The notes beneath the pieces were generated by a model. The model was given only the letters and a program-made list of their open reading frames with translations. It was not told the origin of the DNA and did not search any database. A DNA stretch of 64,000 bases from Flavobacterium resistens. Its GTDB lineage: Bacteria > Bacteroidota > Bacteroidia > Flavobacteriales > Flavobacteriaceae. This document shows, in pieces, positions 17,909 to 27,319 of this stretch. The stretch covers positions 620,001-684,000 of the forward strand of contig NZ_FXTA01000001.1 of NCBI RefSeq assembly GCF_900182645.1, read 5' to 3'. Position numbers and translations under genes: made by a program. Each line of letters opens with the position of its first letter. The first letter of the stretch is position 1.

Positions 17909-19426
17909 ATGAAAAAATTAACTATCTCATTATTAACAGTGATGCTTATTATGACAAGCTGTAATAATGATGAAAATTCTAACAACGAACCAGAAGTTGT
18001 TGTAAACGAAAACCCGGGAACTTTTAAAGAAATTGGTTCTATTACTATTGGAGGTGAAGCTGCCGCTGAAATCTCAGCTTATTGTGAAAAAACAAAAAGA
18101 CTTTTCACTGTAAACAACAGTGGTACAAATCAAATTGATGTTATCGATATTTCTGATCCCACAAAACCTTTAAAAATCGGAAAAATTGATTTAACTGCTT
18201 ACGAAGGTGCTTCAAATAGCGTTTCCGTTTTTGATGGAAAACTAGCAGTTGCTTTAGAATCAACTGTAAACAAACAAGGAAATGGAAAAGTTGTTGTTTT
18301 CAACACATCAGATTATAGCTTAATCAAACAAGTTACAGTTGGTGCTTTGCCAGATATGATTACTTTTTCTCCTGACGGAAAATACATCATGACAGCTAAT
18401 GAAGGCGAACCAAATACTGATTATTCGCAAGATCCTAACGGAACAATTTCTATCATAGAAACAAGTACATACAATGTTACAACACTTGATTTTGCTTCAT
18501 TTGCTGGTCAGGCCACAACATTAGCAAAAGACGGATTTAGAATTTCAAAAGTTGCTAAAAGCTTTGCTCAGGATATTGAACCAGAATACATTACTATTTC
18601 AGATGATTCTAAAACGGCTTGGGTAACTTTACAAGAAAATAATGGTGTTGCAAAAGTTGATTTAACTTCTAAAACAATTACAGCAATTTATCCTTTAGGT
18701 TTAAAAGATTACAACACAGCTGAAAATGCTATTGATGTTAGTGATCTTGATGATAAAATCGCTTTTAATCCGTGGAAAGTAAAAGGAATGTATATGCCTG
18801 ATGCTATAAGTCATTTCTCTGCTAACAATGTACCTTATTTTGTCACTGCAAATGAAGGAGATGCAAGAGAATATACAGCTAATACTGACATCAAACGTAT
18901 GAAAAGCTTAAAGCTTGATGCTACAGTTTTCCCTGATGCAGCTACTTTAAAACTAGATGCGAATTTAGGAAGATTAAATCTTGTTGCTGATATGGGCGAT
19001 ACTGATGGCGATGGAGATTTAGACGAAATGGTAAGTTTTGGTGCAAGATCATTCTCAATCTGGAATGGAAACACTGGAAAAATTGTTTTTGACAGTAAAA
19101 ATGATGTGGACAAAAAAACCAACGAATTAGGAACTTATGATGACAAACGAAGCGACGATAAAGGTTCTGAACCGGAAGCTGTTGTTGCAGCAAAAATGGG
19201 AAATCAAAACATTTTATTTGTTGGCCTAGAAAGATCTGACGCTTTTATGGTTTATGACGCTACAAATCCTGTTTCTCCGCAATATTTACAAACTGTCAAA
19301 ACTGGAGATGCGCCAGAAGGAATTCTTTTTATCCCGGCTTCAAAAAGCCCAACCAAAAGAAGCTTACTAGTAGTGAGCAGTGAAGGTGACGGAAGTATAA
19401 AAATATATCAGCCAGACTTGAAATAA
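17909..19426 (+). CDS. Choice-of-anchor I family lipoprotein
   Basis: 505 residues. The lipoprotein signal peptide MKKLTISLLTVMLIMTSC has its acylated Cys at residue 18, followed by an Asn/Glu-rich tether (NNDENSNNEPE), which suggests outer-membrane anchoring. The body is a seven-bladed, WD/YVTN-like propeller with repeats such as NQIDVIDISDPTKPLKIG, FSPDGKYIMTANEGEP, VFDSKNDVDKK and SSEGDGSIKIYQPD, and Asp-rich calcium-type loops (DTDGDGDLDE). This is the bacterial choice-of-anchor I group, whose relatives are sometimes fused to phosphatase or nuclease domains; none is present here. The exact role is unknown. A consensus promoter precedes it and a terminator follows. Confidence 0.8.
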   Translation: MKKLTISLLTVMLIMTSCNNDENSNNEPEVVVNENPGTFKEIGSITIGGEAAAEISAYCEKTKRLFTVNNSGTNQIDVIDISDPTKPLKIGKIDLTAYEGASNSVSVFDGKLAVALESTVNKQGNGKVVVFNTSDYSLIKQVTVGALPDMITFSPDGKYIMTANEGEPNTDYSQDPNGTISIIETSTYNVTTLDFASFAGQATTLAKDGFRISKVAKSFAQDIEPEYITISDDSKTAWVTLQENNGVAKVDLTSKTITAIYPLGLKDYNTAENAIDVSDLDDKIAFNPWKVKGMYMPDAISHFSANNVPYFVTANEGDAREYTANTDIKRMKSLKLDATVFPDAATLKLDANLGRLNLVADMGDTDGDGDLDEMVSFGARSFSIWNGNTGKIVFDSKNDVDKKTNELGTYDDKRSDDKGSEPEAVVAAKMGNQNILFVGLERSDAFMVYDATNPVSPQYLQTVKTGDAPEGILFIPASKSPTKRSLLVVSSEGDGSIKIYQPDLK

Positions 19427-19448
19427 ATCTTTTTATAAAAAACACAAA

Positions 19449-19480
19449 GAGGACAAAATATATATTTTGTCCTTTTTTTA
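19449..19480 (+). terminator. Intrinsic terminator behind the choice-of-anchor I gene
   Basis: GGACAAAATA pairs with TATTTTGTCC around a 2-nt centre and is followed by seven T residues. Confidence 0.8.
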
Positions 19481-19579
19481 TGCTTATATTTTTGATTTCG
19501 TTAAGAATTTTACATAATAAAAAGCCAAAACGTGGAAATTATGTAAGACCAAATAGAACACATTCTAAAAACCACCGCA

Positions 19580-19587
19580 TAATTTTG
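19580..19587 (+). promoter_or_regulatory. Candidate -7 promoter element for the OmpA-family gene
   Basis: TAATTTTG matches TAnnTTTG exactly and lies 40 bp before the ATG at 19628. No -33 TTG was found at the preferred spacing. Confidence 0.45.
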
Positions 19588-19627
19588 TCATGAGTTTAAA
19601 ACAAAAACCAAACTAAAATTGAATATC

Positions 19628-20893
19628 ATGAAAAAGAAATTATGCTCTCTGTCCTTTTTAATATTAGCGTTTTCAGCAAGCGCACAAAATATGACGACCA
19701 CTACTACTCCAACTGTTGATCAATCACAATACAACAAATGGTCTATAGAATTAAATGGCGGGGTTAATAAACCAACGCGAACAATGACTCCGGGTTATTC
19801 GACTTCAACTTTAAATCCATTTCATGCTGACTTGGGTGTGAGATACATGTTTAGTCCAAAGTTTGGAGTAAAATTAGATGTTGGATATGATCAGTTTACA
19901 GAACGTGATGACACGCCAGATTTTGAAAGCAGATATGTCAGAGCAAGTATCCAGGGTGTTGTAAACATTGGACGTGCTTTAAATTTTGAAACTTGGACAA
20001 ATACTATTGGCGTTTTAGCACACGGAGGTTTTGGAGTTTCGCAAATTAGTACGGAAACTGGATTTGGAGGTCAGGATTATATGGGACACGGAATTGTGGG
20101 TCTAACCGGACAAGTAAAATTATCAAACAGAGTTGCACTAACAGGTGATCTAACAGGAATTGTAAACGCAAAACAAAACTGGAACTTTGACGGAATGGGA
20201 AGTACTTCATCTGGTACCTTTGACGGAGTTTTATTGAATGCCTCTGTTGGTTTGACTTTCTATTTAGGTAAAAATGAAAAGCATGCTGATTGGGTTGGAG
20301 AAGAAGACAGAATCACCGAATTGGAAAAAAGAGTTGATTTAGTAGAAACCGGACTTTTAGATACTGATAAAGATGGCGTTGCTGATTTATACGATTTAGA
20401 ACCAAATAGTATTGCAGGAGTTGCGGTAAACACAAAAGGTCAATCTATTGATACCAATCAAAACGGTGTACCTGATGAGCTAGAAAGTTATTTAGATAAA
20501 ACTTACGAAAAGAAAGGCGCTGGAAGTGGAAGTCTTACAAACAGTACAGTTGAGGAATTGATCAACGGAGGTTACGTAAATGTTTATTTCGACTTCAATT
20601 CTTCTAAACCTACAAATGCTTCTTTGTCTGGGGTTGATTTCTTAGTAAAATACTTGAAAAACAATCCAGGAAAATCAGCTGATATTATTGGCTATGCTGA
20701 TGAAATTGGAAATTCAAATTATAATACTGAATTATCAAGAAAAAGAGCTGAAGCTGTGAAAAAAGTAGCAACTAATGCTGGAATCGATGCTTCAAGACTG
20801 AATGTAATTGCTAACGGAGAAGATACTTCAGTTAACAAAAACTCTAAAGAAGCGAGACAAATCGTAAGAAGAGTTACTTTCCAGGTGAAATAA
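19628..20893 (+). CDS. OmpA-family outer-membrane porin-like protein
   Basis: About 421 residues from ATG 19628 (MKKKLCSLSFLILAFSASAQ, signal peptide). An N-terminal 8-strand-type beta-barrel (about 35-225) is followed by a short coiled linker, thrombospondin type-3-like calcium repeats (DTDKDGVADLYDLEPN and DTNQNGVPDELE) and a C-terminal OmpA/MotB peptidoglycan-binding domain (about 305-421; VYFDFNSSKPT, then ADEIGNSNYNTELSRKRAEAV). It would tie the outer membrane to the cell wall. A TTG three codons earlier is in frame but less likely as start. It is monocistronic with a perfect terminator. Confidence 0.9.
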   Translation: MKKKLCSLSFLILAFSASAQNMTTTTTPTVDQSQYNKWSIELNGGVNKPTRTMTPGYSTSTLNPFHADLGVRYMFSPKFGVKLDVGYDQFTERDDTPDFESRYVRASIQGVVNIGRALNFETWTNTIGVLAHGGFGVSQISTETGFGGQDYMGHGIVGLTGQVKLSNRVALTGDLTGIVNAKQNWNFDGMGSTSSGTFDGVLLNASVGLTFYLGKNEKHADWVGEEDRITELEKRVDLVETGLLDTDKDGVADLYDLEPNSIAGVAVNTKGQSIDTNQNGVPDELESYLDKTYEKKGAGSGSLTNSTVEELINGGYVNVYFDFNSSKPTNASLSGVDFLVKYLKNNPGKSADIIGYADEIGNSNYNTELSRKRAEAVKKVATNAGIDASRLNVIANGEDTSVNKNSKEARQIVRRVTFQVK

Positions 20894-20910
20894 CAATTAT
20901 AACTAAATTT

Positions 20911-20945
20911 AAAAAGGCGGTTTCAATAGTTTGAAACCGCCTTTT
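20911..20945. terminator. Bidirectional terminator between ompA-like gene and aguB
   Basis: A 15-bp perfect stem AAAAGGCGGTTTCAA / TTGAAACCGCCTTTT with a 4-nt loop, A-rich on one side and T-rich on the other, between convergent genes ending at 20893 and 20970. Confidence 0.88.
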
Positions 20946-20969
20946 CTCTTTATATCAAGATAAATCTAA

Positions 20970-21860
20970 TTATTTATCAATTGCTCTTTTTGTAATATCT
21001 CCAAAAGCATCAATTCTTCTGTCTCTAAAGAATGGCCAGTTTTGACGAACATTTTCCTGTAAATCCAAATCAACTTCTGCAATTAAGATTTCTTCTTTAT
21101 CGTGTGAAGCCTGAGCTAAAATTTCACCTTGTGGCCCAGCAATGAAAGACGCTCCCCAGAATTGAATTCCTTCAGTTCCTTCAAGATATTTTTCAAGACC
21201 AATTCGGTTTGCAGCTGCTACGAAAACTCCGTTTGCTACTGCGTGGCCTTTCATTACGTTCATCCAAGCGCCGTATTGATTTTCACCGTATTGTTCTTTT
21301 TCTTTTGGATGCCATCCAATTGCTGTTGGATAAAATAAAACTTCTGCACCTTTTAAAGCTGTAATACGTGCTGCTTCCGGATACCATTGATCCCAACAAA
21401 TTAAAGTTCCAACAGTTCCTTTTTTAGTTTCGATTGCCTGAAATCCTAAATCACCTGGCGTAAAATAGAATTTTTCATAAAAATGAGGATCGTCTGGAAT
21501 ATGCATTTTACGGTACAAACCTGCTTCCGTACCGTCTGTATCGATGATATAAGCACTGTTATGGTAAATTCCAGCCATTCTTTTTTCGAAGAAAGGAACA
21601 ATGATCACAACTCCTAATTCTTTTGCCAATTCACTGAAAGCAATAAATGAAGTACTATAAAGGGGTTCTGCTAATGCAAAATTATCGACATCTTCGCTTT
21701 GGCAGAAATAATGACTGCTATATAATTCAGGAAGCAAGATTACCTCTGCACCTTGGCTTGCAGCATCTCTTACCCAACTGATGCATTTTTTAAGATTATT
21801 TTCAGCAACATCATTCAGATTTAACTGAATTACTGATATTTTATATTTTCTTTTCGGCAT
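20970..21860 (-). CDS. aguB: N-carbamoylputrescine amidohydrolase
   Basis: 296 residues from ATG 21860 (MPKRKYKISVIQLNLND); an in-frame upstream TTG is rejected. A nitrilase-superfamily enzyme with the Glu-Lys-Cys triad: Glu in VILLPELYSSHYF, Lys in YRKMHIPDDPHFYEKFYF and Cys in GTLICWDQWYPEAAR. The last motif, together with FTPGDLGF, is characteristic of the carbamoylputrescine branch. It hydrolyses N-carbamoylputrescine to putrescine, CO2 and ammonia, completing the agmatine route begun by AguA (16681-17721). Confidence 0.9.
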   Translation of the reverse strand: MPKRKYKISVIQLNLNDVAENNLKKCISWVRDAASQGAEVILLPELYSSHYFCQSEDVDNFALAEPLYSTSFIAFSELAKELGVVIIVPFFEKRMAGIYHNSAYIIDTDGTEAGLYRKMHIPDDPHFYEKFYFTPGDLGFQAIETKKGTVGTLICWDQWYPEAARITALKGAEVLFYPTAIGWHPKEKEQYGENQYGAWMNVMKGHAVANGVFVAAANRIGLEKYLEGTEGIQFWGASFIAGPQGEILAQASHDKEEILIAEVDLDLQENVRQNWPFFRDRRIDAFGDITKRAIDK

Positions 21861-22044
21861 GACATAAAATTTAGAGTGCAAAAATAATACTTTTTAAAGG
21901 ATTGGCAAAGTCTATAACTTTTATATAACATGAAGAAAGAAAGCAATGCAATTAATCAAAACAAAAAACCATTTCACATCAGTTTAAAATTCAAACTTTT
22001 GCAAAATGGCTTTCAACCTAAAAAAATATCAACTAAGAAGGTTG

Positions 22045-22458
22045 TTATTCGATTACGACTTTTTGAGTAAGGAATTCAGTTTCTGATTTTTTGAATTTGA
22101 TTTCGATAGTTCCTTTTGCAGTTGCCTTAAATTTATAAACTGTCTTTTTAGGATCTGGAACTTGCTGTGTGCAAACTCCATCTACTGGATATTTTGCCAC
22201 AACTTGCAATCCTTTTGCTTCACCAATTGTAGTTTCAGCAATTTTATCGAATTCTCCACAAGCATTGTCTACTAAATAAGTAACATCATAACTCAATTCG
22301 TCGTTTACTTTTCCTGTCGCCGGACCTTCAATTTTAGTTACAAACGCTGTTTTTGTTTTAACTGCTGATTCTGCGTTGTCATCGTCGTTGCTGCATGAAA
22401 TTAATGCAGTTGATAAAAATAATACTACTAAAACTGATTTTAATCTAAACCTTTTCAT
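22045..22458 (-). CDS. Small putative lipoprotein of unknown function
   Basis: 137 residues. The lipoprotein signal peptide MKRFRLKSVLVVLFLSTALISC is followed by the acidic stretch SNDDDNAES typical of exported Bacteroidota surface lipoproteins. The mature part looks like a single immunoglobulin-like beta-sandwich (about 35-137), with two central cysteines (VDNACGEFDK and DGVCTQQVPD) that could form a disulfide. I do not recognise a named family. It is monocistronic, between aguB and the structured-RNA spacer at 22632. Confidence 0.7.
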   Translation of the reverse strand: MKRFRLKSVLVVLFLSTALISCSNDDDNAESAVKTKTAFVTKIEGPATGKVNDELSYDVTYLVDNACGEFDKIAETTIGEAKGLQVVAKYPVDGVCTQQVPDPKKTVYKFKATAKGTIEIKFKKSETEFLTQKVVIE

Positions 22459-22631
22459 ATAAAATAATAATTAATTGTTAATTACTATGAAGATGCGGCG
22501 GCGTTGCAAAGGTTGCTTTGAGGAAATGTTAAATAGTTTGATTAAAAATTCAAATCATTATAAATCAGAAACTTATTTTTTAATATTTTTTTTCAAAATG
22601 CCGATATTTCTTATGAAAATAAAAACTTCTC

Positions 22632-22705
22632 GACTAGCCCCGATCGAAGCGGCATCCTTTTTCCTGCTTCTTTAGCAGGGAAAAGATATAGCGGAGAGCG
22701 GGACT
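22632..22705 (+). ncRNA. Flavo-1-like structured RNA element
   Basis: A GC-rich island in an AT-rich 334-bp spacer. It contains CTAGCCCCGATCGAAGCGG, then a central hairpin (TTTTTCCTGCT...AGCAGGGAAAAA), then GATATAGCGGAGAGCGGGA, with GCCCCG able to face CGGG at the ends. From memory this is the widely repeated Flavobacteriia element with conserved CCCCGAT-GAAGCGGCATCC and GATATAGCGG-GAGCGGG blocks, which I associate with the Flavo-1 RNA family; I cannot verify that assignment here. The rest of the spacer (22459-22631) shows no other gene. Confidence 0.6.
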
Positions 22706-22740
22706 GAATTTGAACTGAAAACTGATATTTCTGCTTCAAA

Positions 22741-22772
22741 AAAAAACACCAGCCTTTTGACTAGTGTTTTTT
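22741..22772 (-). terminator. Intrinsic terminator behind the DUF808 gene
   Basis: AAAAAACACTAG / CTGGTGTTTTTT on the minus strand (one wobble) around an 8-nt loop, followed by T residues, 21 bp after the DUF808 stop codon. Confidence 0.8.
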
Positions 22773-22792
22773 GTTATTTTTAAAATCAGTAT

Positions 22793-23683
22793 TTAAACTA
22801 CTGGCTCTTTCTTTTTAAATATTTTTTTGAAAAGATTTACGATTAGCAGGACAATAAACCCAAAAACAAGGCCAACAATAAATTCTTTAATAATTGATGG
22901 AATCTTAATTTCTTCAGCGAAATGATGAATAAATGGGATATAATGTACAAACAAACCTCCAGCTACTAAAATCAGAGCAATTGTACCAATAACAGTTAAT
23001 GCTTTAATCACTTTTGGAAGCGCTTGAACCAAAATATTTCCAATAAATTTTAATAGGCTTTTTTCTTTTTTACTGCTTTGAATCATTTTAAAACCGACTT
23101 CATCCATACGAACGATAAGTGCTACAATTCCGTAAACTCCAATTGTTGCTATCAGCGCAATGATTGAAACTGTGATGATTTGTGACATTAATGGTTTACC
23201 AATTACGGTTCCTAAAGCGATAATTACGATTTCTACAGAAAGAATAAAATCAGTAACAATTGCCGATTTTACTTTGTCTTTTTCGATTATTAAAATCTCT
23301 TCCTCAGTAAGCACTTCATCTGTAATTCCTTCAGATTCTTCGTGTGCATGAGGAACTATAAATTCATAGATTTTTTCGGCTCCTTCATAAGCTAAAAACA
23401 ATCCTCCTAAAACCAAAACTACCATGATAGCAACTGGAAAAAACGCACTTAACAAAAATGCAATTGGAAGAATAATGATTTTATTCAATAAAGAACCTTT
23501 GCTGATTGCCCATAAAACCGGAAGCTCTCTCGATGATGCGAAACCTGAAGCTTTTTCGGCATTTACAGCCAAATCATCTCCTAAAATTCCAGCTGTTTTT
23601 TTTGCTGCAACTTTGCTCATTACTGCAACATCATCCATAATTGCTGCGATATCATCTAATAGAGCGAAAAAACCTGAACCCAT
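22793..23683 (-). CDS. DUF808 (YedI-like) inner-membrane protein
   Basis: 296 residues with the conserved DUF808 opening GSGFFALLDDIAAIMDDVAVMSKVAAKKTAGILGDDLAVN (positions 2-41; DDIA and DDLAVNA motifs), then about eight membrane segments (from residue 75 on; for example LNKIIILPIAFLLSAFFPVA and the final VGLVFGFIVLLIVNLF) and a Lys-rich tail (KKIFKKKEPVV). The family is widespread, and its biochemical role is unknown. The size is normal. It is followed by a terminator; the 39-residue membrane peptide at 23756 lies 72 bp upstream on the same strand, so the two may be co-transcribed. Confidence 0.85.
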   Translation of the reverse strand: MGSGFFALLDDIAAIMDDVAVMSKVAAKKTAGILGDDLAVNAEKASGFASSRELPVLWAISKGSLLNKIIILPIAFLLSAFFPVAIMVVLVLGGLFLAYEGAEKIYEFIVPHAHEESEGITDEVLTEEEILIIEKDKVKSAIVTDFILSVEIVIIALGTVIGKPLMSQIITVSIIALIATIGVYGIVALIVRMDEVGFKMIQSSKKEKSLLKFIGNILVQALPKVIKALTVIGTIALILVAGGLFVHYIPFIHHFAEEIKIPSIIKEFIVGLVFGFIVLLIVNLFKKIFKKKEPVV

Positions 23684-23755
23684 CTTTTTAATTATTTTTA
23701 GTTGCGCGAATCTACCACTTTTCTGCTAATTTCTAAGCCGAATATTGGATAAATT

Positions 23756-23875
23756 CTAACTGCATTGCCCTAATAATAGCCAGATAATTACAAAAACTAA
23801 TATAGTTCCGAAACATCCTCCTCCTAATTTTTTCGCGCCATATCCTGCGATTAATCCTCTAAATATATTGTTCAT
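23756..23875 (-). CDS. 39-residue single-span membrane peptide
   Basis: A short ATG frame with clear protein character. It starts MNNIFRGLIAGYGAKKLGGG, then comes one hydrophobic helix (about residues 22-35, GTILVFVIIWLLLG) and the end QCS. The helix is preceded by a basic/glycine segment, suggesting N-in orientation. Codon use and a sharp ATG/TAG boundary support it; from memory Flavobacterium genomes carry similar annotated mini-proteins. It lies between clpB and the DUF808 gene on their strand. Function is unknown. Confidence 0.6.
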   Translation of the reverse strand: MNNIFRGLIAGYGAKKLGGGCFGTILVFVIIWLLLGQCS

Positions 23876-23981
23876 AAGTGTATGTTTTTTAAGTTATTGT
23901 AAATTTGAGAATTATACTTAAAACTTCATTTATAATACTTAAAAAAAATGTTTCAATATTTACGCATTTGAACAAAAAAAA

Positions 23982-24011
23982 ACACCAAATCATTTCTGAT
24001 TTGATGTTTTT
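23982..24011 (-). terminator. Intrinsic terminator behind clpB
   Basis: ACATCAAATCA / TGATTTGGTGT on the minus strand (one wobble) with a 4-nt loop, followed by a long T run, 28 bp after the clpB stop codon. Confidence 0.8.
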
Positions 24012-24038
24012 GAGAAACATTAAAATATTAAAAAAAAA

Positions 24039-26642
24039 TTATTCTATTGTTGGAGTTTGATTTCTGAAAACCAATTTTCCGTCAAATGCATCAATTAAAA
24101 TAATGCTGTCTGTTGTAATATTTCCAGCCAAAATTTCTTTTGACAACTGATTTAAAACCTCTCTCTGAACTACTCGTTTTACCGGTCTTGCTCCAAACTG
24201 AGGATCAAATCCTTTTTCAGATAAATAGGCGATTGCTTCCGGAGTTGCATCCATTGTAATGCCTTGTAGAGCCAACATTTTGGTAACACTCTTCAATTGT
24301 AAACTTACAATTCTTGAAATATTATCGACTGTAAGCGGCGTAAACATTACGATTTCGTCAATACGGTTTATGAATTCTGGTCGTACTGTTTGTTTCAACA
24401 ATCCTAAAACTTCTGTTTTTGCTGCTTCTGTTGCCGCTTCCACTCCGCCTTTTAGATTTTCAAATTTTTCCTGAATAATCTGGCTTCCCATGTTAGAAGT
24501 CATGATGATAATCGTGTTTTTGAAATCGGCCAAGCGCCCTTTATTGTCCGTTAATCGGCCTTCATCAAGAACCTGCAATAAAATATTGAAAGTATCCGGA
24601 TGCGCTTTTTCAATCTCATCTAACAAAATCACAGAATATGGTTTTCTACGAACTGCTTCTGTCAATTGACCTCCTTCATCATAACCTACATATCCCGGAG
24701 GCGCACCAACTAAACGACTCACACTGTGACGTTCCTGATACTCACTCATATCGATACGTGTCATGGCATTTTCATCATCAAAAAGATATTCGGCCAACGC
24801 TTTTGCTAATTCTGTTTTACCAACTCCGGTTGTTCCTAAGAATAAAAATGTTCCAACTGGTTTTTTCATATCCTGTAAACCGGCACGGCTTCTACGAACG
24901 GCATCACTCACGGCTTCTATCGCTTCTTCCTGACCTACTACACGTTTATGTAATTCGTCTTCTAAATGCAATAGTTTCTCTCTTTCTGTTTGAAGCATTT
25001 TCATTACTGGAATTCCTGTCCATTTTGCTACTACTTCTGCAATATCTTCTCTGGTAACTTCTTCTTTAATTAAAGAATTTCCAGATTGAAATTCCTGCAA
25101 TTGTTTTTGCAAAGTTTCCTGACGTTCTTGCGCTTCTTTTATTTTTCCGTAACGAATTTCGGCTACTTTTCCGTAATCGCCATCACGTTCTGCACGTTCT
25201 GCTTCGTATTTAAAATCTTCTATTTCGTGTTTTACAGCCTGAATTCCGTCAACAATATCTTTTTCAGATTTCCATCTTGCGTAGATTTCGTTGCGTTCTT
25301 CTTTTAAGTTTGCCAAATCCATGCGAAGGATTTTCAATTTACTTTCTTCTTTTTCGCGTTTGATAGCTTCAATTTCGATTTCCAATTGCATGATTTTACG
25401 ATCCAAAACGTCTAATTCTTCTGGTTTTGAATTGATTTCCATACGCAACTTAGAAGCAGCTTCATCCATTAAGTCGATTGCTTTATCTGGCAAAAAACGA
25501 TTGGTAATATAACGTTGTGAAAGTTCAACTGCGGCAATAATTGCCTCATCTTTAATTTGAACTTTATGATGCGTTTCGTATTTTTCTTTGATACCACGTA
25601 GAATCGAAACTGCACTTTCGGTATCTGGTTCATCGATTAAAACTTTTTGGAAACGTCTTTCAAGTGCTTTATCTTTTTCAAAATATTTTTGATATTCATC
25701 TAAAGTCGTAGCACCGATTGCTCTTAATTCTCCACGAGCCAAAGCTGGTTTCAGAATGTTTGCTGCATCCATTGCGCCTTCACCTCCACCCGCTCCTACA
25801 AGCGTATGAATTTCATCAATAAACAAAACGATATCACCTTCTGCCGCTGTAACTTCTTTCACAACCGATTTTAGACGCTCTTCAAATTCTCCTTTGAATT
25901 TCGCTCCAGCGATTAAAGCTCCCATATCTAATGAGAAAACGATTTTATCTTTTAGGTTTTCCGGAACGTCTCCGTCAACAATTCTATGAGCTAAACCTTC
26001 TGCAATTGCAGTTTTACCAACTCCAGGTTCTCCAATTAACATTGGATTGTTTTTTGTTCTACGAGTTAAAATCTGCAATACACGACGAATTTCTTCATCA
26101 CGGCCAATTACTGGATCTAACTTTCCTGTTCTTGCTAATTCGTTTAAGTTTTTTGCGTACTTATTTAACGAATTATAAGTTTCTTCAGCCGAAGCTGATG
26201 TTACTCTTTCGCCTTTACGTAATTCTTCAATAGCTGCCTTAAGACCTTTTCCCGTAACTCCCTGATCTTTTAAAATCTGAGAAACTTTACTTTTGGAATC
26301 AAAAATAGCTAGAATTAAATGCTCGATCGATACATATTCGTCGTTCATTTTTTGTGCGATAATTTCAGCTTCGTTCAAAGCTTTATTTGCGTCTCTTGAA
26401 AGCATAATATCGCCTCCCGAAACTTTTGGAAAACTCTGAATTGTACTGTCTAAAATTTGCAAAAACAAAGGCACATTTACATTTAATTTTTTTAAAATAA
26501 ATGGCGCTACGTTTTCATCAACTTCAAAAATAGCTTTGAAAATGTGTTCATTTTCTATTTGTTGCTGACCATTTCGTTGCGCTAATTGCTGCGACAACTG
26601 AATGGCTTCCTGCGATTTAATTGTAAATTTATTTATGTTCAT
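24039..26642 (-). CDS. clpB: ATP-dependent disaggregase ClpB
   Basis: 867 residues, the usual ClpB length. The N-terminal double Clp-N repeat covers about 1-145. AAA-1 has Walker [14 protein letters not shown] (about 205) and Walker [14 protein letters not shown]. The coiled-coil M-domain lies at about 400-530 (long charged helices ending [17 protein letters not shown]). AAA-2 has Walker [14 protein letters not shown] (about 605) and Walker [13 protein letters not shown], with pore loop GYVGYDEGG. The M-domain distinguishes ClpB from ClpA. It works with DnaK to resolubilise aggregated proteins in the cytoplasm. It is monocistronic; no CIRCE-like or other heat-shock operator was recognised upstream. 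Confidence 0.96.
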   Translation of the reverse strand: MNINKFTIKSQEAIQLSQQLAQRNGQQQIENEHIFKAIFEVDENVAPFILKKLNVNVPLFLQILDSTIQSFPKVSGGDIMLSRDANKALNEAEIIAQKMNDEYVSIEHLILAIFDSKSKVSQILKDQGVTGKGLKAAIEELRKGERVTSASAEETYNSLNKYAKNLNELARTGKLDPVIGRDEEIRRVLQILTRRTKNNPMLIGEPGVGKTAIAEGLAHRIVDGDVPENLKDKIVFSLDMGALIAGAKFKGEFEERLKSVVKEVTAAEGDIVLFIDEIHTLVGAGGGEGAMDAANILKPALARGELRAIGATTLDEYQKYFEKDKALERRFQKVLIDEPDTESAVSILRGIKEKYETHHKVQIKDEAIIAAVELSQRYITNRFLPDKAIDLMDEAASKLRMEINSKPEELDVLDRKIMQLEIEIEAIKREKEESKLKILRMDLANLKEERNEIYARWKSEKDIVDGIQAVKHEIEDFKYEAERAERDGDYGKVAEIRYGKIKEAQERQETLQKQLQEFQSGNSLIKEEVTREDIAEVVAKWTGIPVMKMLQTEREKLLHLEDELHKRVVGQEEAIEAVSDAVRRSRAGLQDMKKPVGTFLFLGTTGVGKTELAKALAEYLFDDENAMTRIDMSEYQERHSVSRLVGAPPGYVGYDEGGQLTEAVRRKPYSVILLDEIEKAHPDTFNILLQVLDEGRLTDNKGRLADFKNTIIIMTSNMGSQIIQEKFENLKGGVEAATEAAKTEVLGLLKQTVRPEFINRIDEIVMFTPLTVDNISRIVSLQLKSVTKMLALQGITMDATPEAIAYLSEKGFDPQFGARPVKRVVQREVLNQLSKEILAGNITTDSIILIDAFDGKLVFRNQTPTIE

Positions 26643-26731
26643 ATTTTTATGATTTGATTGATTTTATTTGTTTGATATTCAATATGATTAAAGTTACGAT
26701 TTATAGGGCTAAATTTTTAACTCAAATAATC

Positions 26732-26739
26732 TAACTTTG
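26732..26739 (+). promoter_or_regulatory. Candidate -7 element ahead of ytxJ
   Basis: TAACTTTG fits TAnnTTTG exactly, 109 bp upstream of the ytxJ ATG in the spacer shared with divergent clpB. No convincing -33 element. Confidence 0.35.
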
Positions 26740-26847
26740 TATTCGAATAGACAAATTATATTCCATAGTAAAAATAAAGACAAAATGACCTGAAAATCAT
26801 GATTTTTATCAGATTTAGCTGTCAAAAAGTCATAAAACAAGTCAAAT

Positions 26848-27237
26848 ATGAGTTTTTTTAATTCAATCTTCGGAAGTTCAGAGAACTCAGAAGCTCCAAA
26901 AAGTAAAGTGAACTGGACAGAATTAACCGATCTTCTTCAATTAATGGAAATAGAAGCAATATCAAACGAAAAGCCAGTTGTAATTTTTAAGCACAGCACA
27001 AGATGCAGTATCAGTCGAATGGCATTGAAACAATTTGAAAGAGAATATGATCTTGAAGATGTTGTTGATGCTTATTTCCTGGATTTAATTGCGTATCGTG
27101 ATATTTCAAATGAAATCGCACATAAATTTGGCGTTTATCATGAATCACCACAATTAATTTTAATCAAAAACGGAAAAGCCGTTTACGATGTTTCGCATAG
27201 CGATATTGATGCCGATGCATTAAAAAGTAAAGTGTAG
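26848..27237 (+). CDS. ytxJ: Bacillithiol-system monothiol protein YtxJ
   Basis: 129 residues with a thioredoxin-like fold and a single active cysteine in KHSTRCSISRMALKQFE (about residue 53), where thioredoxins have CxxC. The cis-Pro loop region is SPQLILIKNGKAVYDVSHSDI. YtxJ proteins are linked to bacillithiol redox chemistry (de-bacillithiolation of mixed disulfides), the low-molecular-weight thiol of many Bacteroidota. It is divergent from clpB, a stress-chaperone neighbour; whether they share regulation is unknown. Confidence 0.85.
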   Translation: MSFFNSIFGSSENSEAPKSKVNWTELTDLLQLMEIEAISNEKPVVIFKHSTRCSISRMALKQFEREYDLEDVVDAYFLDLIAYRDISNEIAHKFGVYHESPQLILIKNGKAVYDVSHSDIDADALKSKV

Positions 27238-27319
27238 TTTTTGTAAAATGATTTTAGTAAAATGTGAGATGGATTCAAACATTTCACATTTTACAATTTA
27301 CATCTAACTTTTCATATCA

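Noticed and set aside
22475..22675. 66-codon plus-strand frame over the structured-RNA spacer
   Set aside because: Crosses the RNA element and lacks any protein-like pattern.
24638..25057. 139-codon plus-strand frame inside clpB
   Set aside because: Antisense shadow of conserved ClpB sequence, His/Leu-rich and not credible as a protein.
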